DNA from: JBBSOW01 sp038259365
GTDB lineage: Bacteria > Actinomycetota > Actinomycetes > Propionibacteriales > Propionibacteriaceae
DNA: 15,699 nucleotides
Reading direction: 5' to 3'
Assembly: GCA_038259365.1 (NCBI GenBank)
Contig: JBBSOW010000069.1
Location: 1-15,699, forward strand
In this document: positions 13,671 through 15,699 of the stretch, one piece after another
Layout: each line of letters begins with the position of its first letter
Numbering within the stretch: the stretch's first letter is position 1
Position numbers and translations under genes: made by a program
The notes under the pieces: model-generated
The model's input: only the letters and a program-made list of their open reading frames with translations
Database searches by the model: none
What the model was told of the DNA's origin: nothing

Positions 13671-14938
13671 TGAGAGACGTAATCAATCGCCTGAACAGCG
13701 GCACACTGGCGTACGACTTCATCGCGCGCCGGCGCCGGTGGTACACCATCTCGGCCATCGTGCTGCTCGTCGCGATCGCTGCGCTGTTGTTTCGCGGGCT
13801 CACGCTCGGCATCGAGTTCAAGGGCGGGGCCGACTTCCAGGCCCCCACCCAGGTGAACTCCCAGACCGTCGATCAGGTGCGCCAGGCCGTCGTCGACACC
13901 GGACTGCCGGAGATGGACGCCATCGCGGTCACCACGCTGGGTGACAGCACCGTGCGCGTGCAGACCAGGACGCTCTCGGTCGACGAGGTCACCCAGGTTC
14001 GCGGCGCCATCGCCGATCAGCTGAAGGTGTCCGGCGACGAGGTCGCCTATTCGCTCATCGGTGCCTCGTGGGGCAAGCAGATCACCAACAAGGGGATCAC
14101 CGCCTTCGTCGTGTTCACCGCCCTGGTGATGCTGGTGATCTGGGCGTACTTCAAGGACTGGAAGATGTCGATAGCGGCGATCATCGCGCTGCTGCACGAC
14201 CTCATCGTCACCGTCGGCATCTACGCCCTCGTCGGCTTCACGGTCACGCCGGCGACGTTGATCGGCGTGCTGACGATTCTGGGTTACTCGCTCTACGACA
14301 CCGTCGTGGTGTTCGACAAGGTGCGTGAGAACGTCCGGGAACTCGTCGCCAACCCCCGGCGCACCTATTCCGAAGCCTCCAACTCTGCGCTGAACCAGGT
14401 GATGGTGCGCTCGCTGGCGACGACGATCATCGGCGTCCTGCCCGTCGCGGCGCTGCTGTTCGCCGGCGTCGTCGTGTTGGGCCAGGGCCCGCTCAAGGAC
14501 CTGGCGCTGGCGCTGTTCATCGGCATGATCGCGGGCGCCTACTCCTCCATCTTCTTGGCCGTGGTGATCCTGGCCCAGATGAAGGAGCGCGAACCCGCCA
14601 TGATCAGGCTGGCCGAGCGGGTGCAACGCCGACGGGAGGGCAAGGGGCCCGAGCGCCCGCGCTCCAAGCGCGCCGGCGCCCGCGGTTCGACAGGCGGAGC
14701 CACCTCCACCGCGGTCTTGGAACGAGACGAAGCGGACGATACCGAGCCGGTAGAACCGGACGCTCCACCACGCGTGCGCGAGGCAGAGATCGCCCAGACC
14801 CGGGTGCAAGTCGTCTCGGATTCGCCCACCGTCGCTCGCACCTCGGATCCCGCGGAGGAGCTGAGACCGCGTTCGTCGGGGGCCAGCAGACGCCCGCAAC
14901 CGCGGCACTCCCCGCGCAGCACGCGAAAAAGGAAGTGA
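13670..14938 (+). CDS. secF: Protein translocase subunit SecF
   Basis: Partner of SecD in the proton-driven export motor. It has 422 residues. TM1 (about 24-41) leads to GIEFKGGADF (47-56), an extracytoplasmic domain (about 57-135) and five more membrane helices (about 142-302). LGYSLYDTVVVFDKVREN (204-221) is the family signature, with Asp210 the expected proton-relay residue. After the last helix there is a tail of about 115 residues, first basic (RRREGKGPERPRSKRAGARG), then acidic (near 345-362), then Arg/Ser/Pro rich; probably disordered and cytoplasmic. The ATG overlaps the secD stop by one base and has GGAGG just before it, within the end of secD. Confidence 0.97.
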   Translation: MRDVINRLNSGTLAYDFIARRRRWYTISAIVLLVAIAALLFRGLTLGIEFKGGADFQAPTQVNSQTVDQVRQAVVDTGLPEMDAIAVTTLGDSTVRVQTRTLSVDEVTQVRGAIADQLKVSGDEVAYSLIGASWGKQITNKGITAFVVFTALVMLVIWAYFKDWKMSIAAIIALLHDLIVTVGIYALVGFTVTPATLIGVLTILGYSLYDTVVVFDKVRENVRELVANPRRTYSEASNSALNQVMVRSLATTIIGVLPVAALLFAGVVVLGQGPLKDLALALFIGMIAGAYSSIFLAVVILAQMKEREPAMIRLAERVQRRREGKGPERPRSKRAGARGSTGGATSTAVLERDEADDTEPVEPDAPPRVREAEIAQTRVQVVSDSPTVARTSDPAEELRPRSSGASRRPQPRHSPRSTRKRK

Positions 14939-15522
14939 TGGCCGAGATGACCGGCGCCGAGACCGCCCGGGAGACCTCTCCGGGTAGCGCGAATCGGGAC
15001 TTGATCGCGGAACTGATCCGCGACGTCCCGGACTTTCCCAAGCCGGGGGTGACGTTCAAGGACATCACGCCGCTGCTGGCCTCGCCGGCCGGCTTGGCCG
15101 CCGCCATCGAGGAGTTGGTGCGGATCACACCGCCCAACATCGACGTGGTGTTGGGCATGGAGGCCCGCGGGTTCATCTTCGCCGCGCCGGTCGCGCTTGC
15201 CCTGGGGGCCGGGTTCGTGCCGGTGCGTAAGCCTGGCAAGCTGCCCAACGACGTGTACTCCGAGAGCTTCTCGTTGGAGTACGGCGAGGAAACCCTCACC
15301 GTGCACACCGACGCCGTGCTGCCAGGGGCCAGGGTGCTGGTCATCGACGACGTTCTGGCCACGGGCGGGACGATCGGGGCTACCGCCAACCTCGTGCACC
15401 GCTTGGGCGCCGAGCTGGTGGCGGTGGCGGTGTTGCTGGAGCTGGAGTTCCTGGGCGGTCGCCAGACCGTGCGCGAGCTCGGAACCGACGCGGTATCCTC
15501 AGTGATCTCGGTGGTTGGCTAG
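14938..15522 (+). CDS. apt: Adenine phosphoribosyltransferase
   Basis: Purine salvage: adenine plus PRPP gives AMP and pyrophosphate, in the cytoplasm. It has 194 residues from this start. Family motifs: DVPDFPKPGVTFKDITPLL (29-47), GMEARGFIF (73-81), RKPGKLP (97-103), and the PRPP-binding loop VLVIDDVLATGGT (133-145). The start is uncertain by a few codons: GTG 14935, ATG 14938 and ATG 14947 are in frame. AAGGAAG (14929-14935) is too close to the first two and about 11 bases from the third. ATG 14938 overlaps the secF stop as TGATG, the same pattern as secD/secF. apt after secDF is a common actinobacterial order, often followed by relA, which is not the next gene here. Confidence 0.96.
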   Translation: MAEMTGAETARETSPGSANRDLIAELIRDVPDFPKPGVTFKDITPLLASPAGLAAAIEELVRITPPNIDVVLGMEARGFIFAAPVALALGAGFVPVRKPGKLPNDVYSESFSLEYGEETLTVHTDAVLPGARVLVIDDVLATGGTIGATANLVHRLGAELVAVAVLLELEFLGGRQTVRELGTDAVSSVISVVG

Positions 15523-15525
15523 CCC

Positions 15526-15699
15526 ATGGCGCGAGGGAAGCGACGAGAACGCGGGCCGGCTCAGCACGAAGCGCTGGTGCAATTGCCCGCCCGCGCCACC
15601 GCCCCTCTCGTGCAGCTCGTCCGCCGCACCCTGTTCGCCTTTCTCCTGCTCGCCATCGCCACCTTGGCGGTGTACTTCGATCGCGCTTCCTACATCGAC
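15526..15699 (+). CDS. N-terminus of a membrane protein, possibly a potassium channel (3' truncated)
   Basis: Only 58 residues are visible, starting MARGKRRERG at an ATG 3 bases after the apt stop. A basic N-terminus is followed by RATAPLVQLVRRTLF and a hydrophobic helix (about 38-52), ending VYFDRASYID. The combination of a basic lead, one helix and a VYxDRxxY segment resembles the first membrane segment of actinobacterial two-helix potassium channels, which carry ion-channel and TrkA-N domains later on. That assignment rests on a short stretch, and the pore signature lies beyond the window. The frame is open to the last base. Confidence 0.5.
   Translation, partial: MARGKRRERGPAQHEALVQLPARATAPLVQLVRRTLFAFLLLAIATLAVYFDRASYID

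Overview
The window is a dense, very GC-rich stretch with every recognisable gene on the + strand. Long overlapping frames, GTG starts, a leaderless promoter, a PriA-like HisA, an actinobacterial SOS box and a SecD with its actinobacterial variant motifs all point to an Actinomycetota chromosome. Propionibacteriales is a guess, not a demonstrated placement. There is no sign of a phage, insertion sequence, CRISPR array or RNA gene. Most of the window is conserved housekeeping DNA, with one accessory-looking insert.

Layout. (1) 1-3114, histidine biosynthesis: the C-terminal half of hisD, then hisC, hisB and hisH. hisD/hisC and hisB/hisH have overlapping stop and start codons; hisB is preceded by an 83-base gap with two small inverted repeats. 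(2) 3115-3967: a long hairpin just after hisH, a DUF421/YetF-type membrane protein gene, and a gap that ends in a leaderless promoter. (3) 3968-8928: hisA (priA-like), a 798-residue fatty acyl-CoA reductase/HAD phosphatase fusion, a tandem GNAT acetyltransferase and yebC, packed with ATGA overlaps or a 7-base gap, so probably one transcript. (4) 9025-11262: ruvC-ruvA-ruvB, the Holliday junction machinery, behind a near-consensus LexA box. (5) 11434-15522: yajC-secD-secF, the accessory part of the Sec translocase, followed by apt for adenine salvage. (6) 15526-end: the start of a gene for a basic, membrane-anchored protein, possibly a potassium channel.

How the genes work together: HisA, HisB, HisC and HisD act in the histidine pathway and HisH supplies ammonia to HisF, which is not in this window. 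RuvC cuts the junctions that RuvAB branch-migrates, and the SOS box predicts DNA-damage induction. YajC, SecD and SecF assist protein export. The reductase/HAD fusion and the GNAT are the least understood genes. They are translationally linked to hisA on one side and yebC on the other, but no shared pathway is evident.

The most unusual items are the reductase/HAD fusion with an Arg in place of the HAD motif III Lys, a HisA with Gln where the family usually has a substrate-binding Arg, a HisH with a CVGHQ nucleophile elbow, and several inverted repeats in the short gaps. I do not see a clear-cut new defence or mobile system here.
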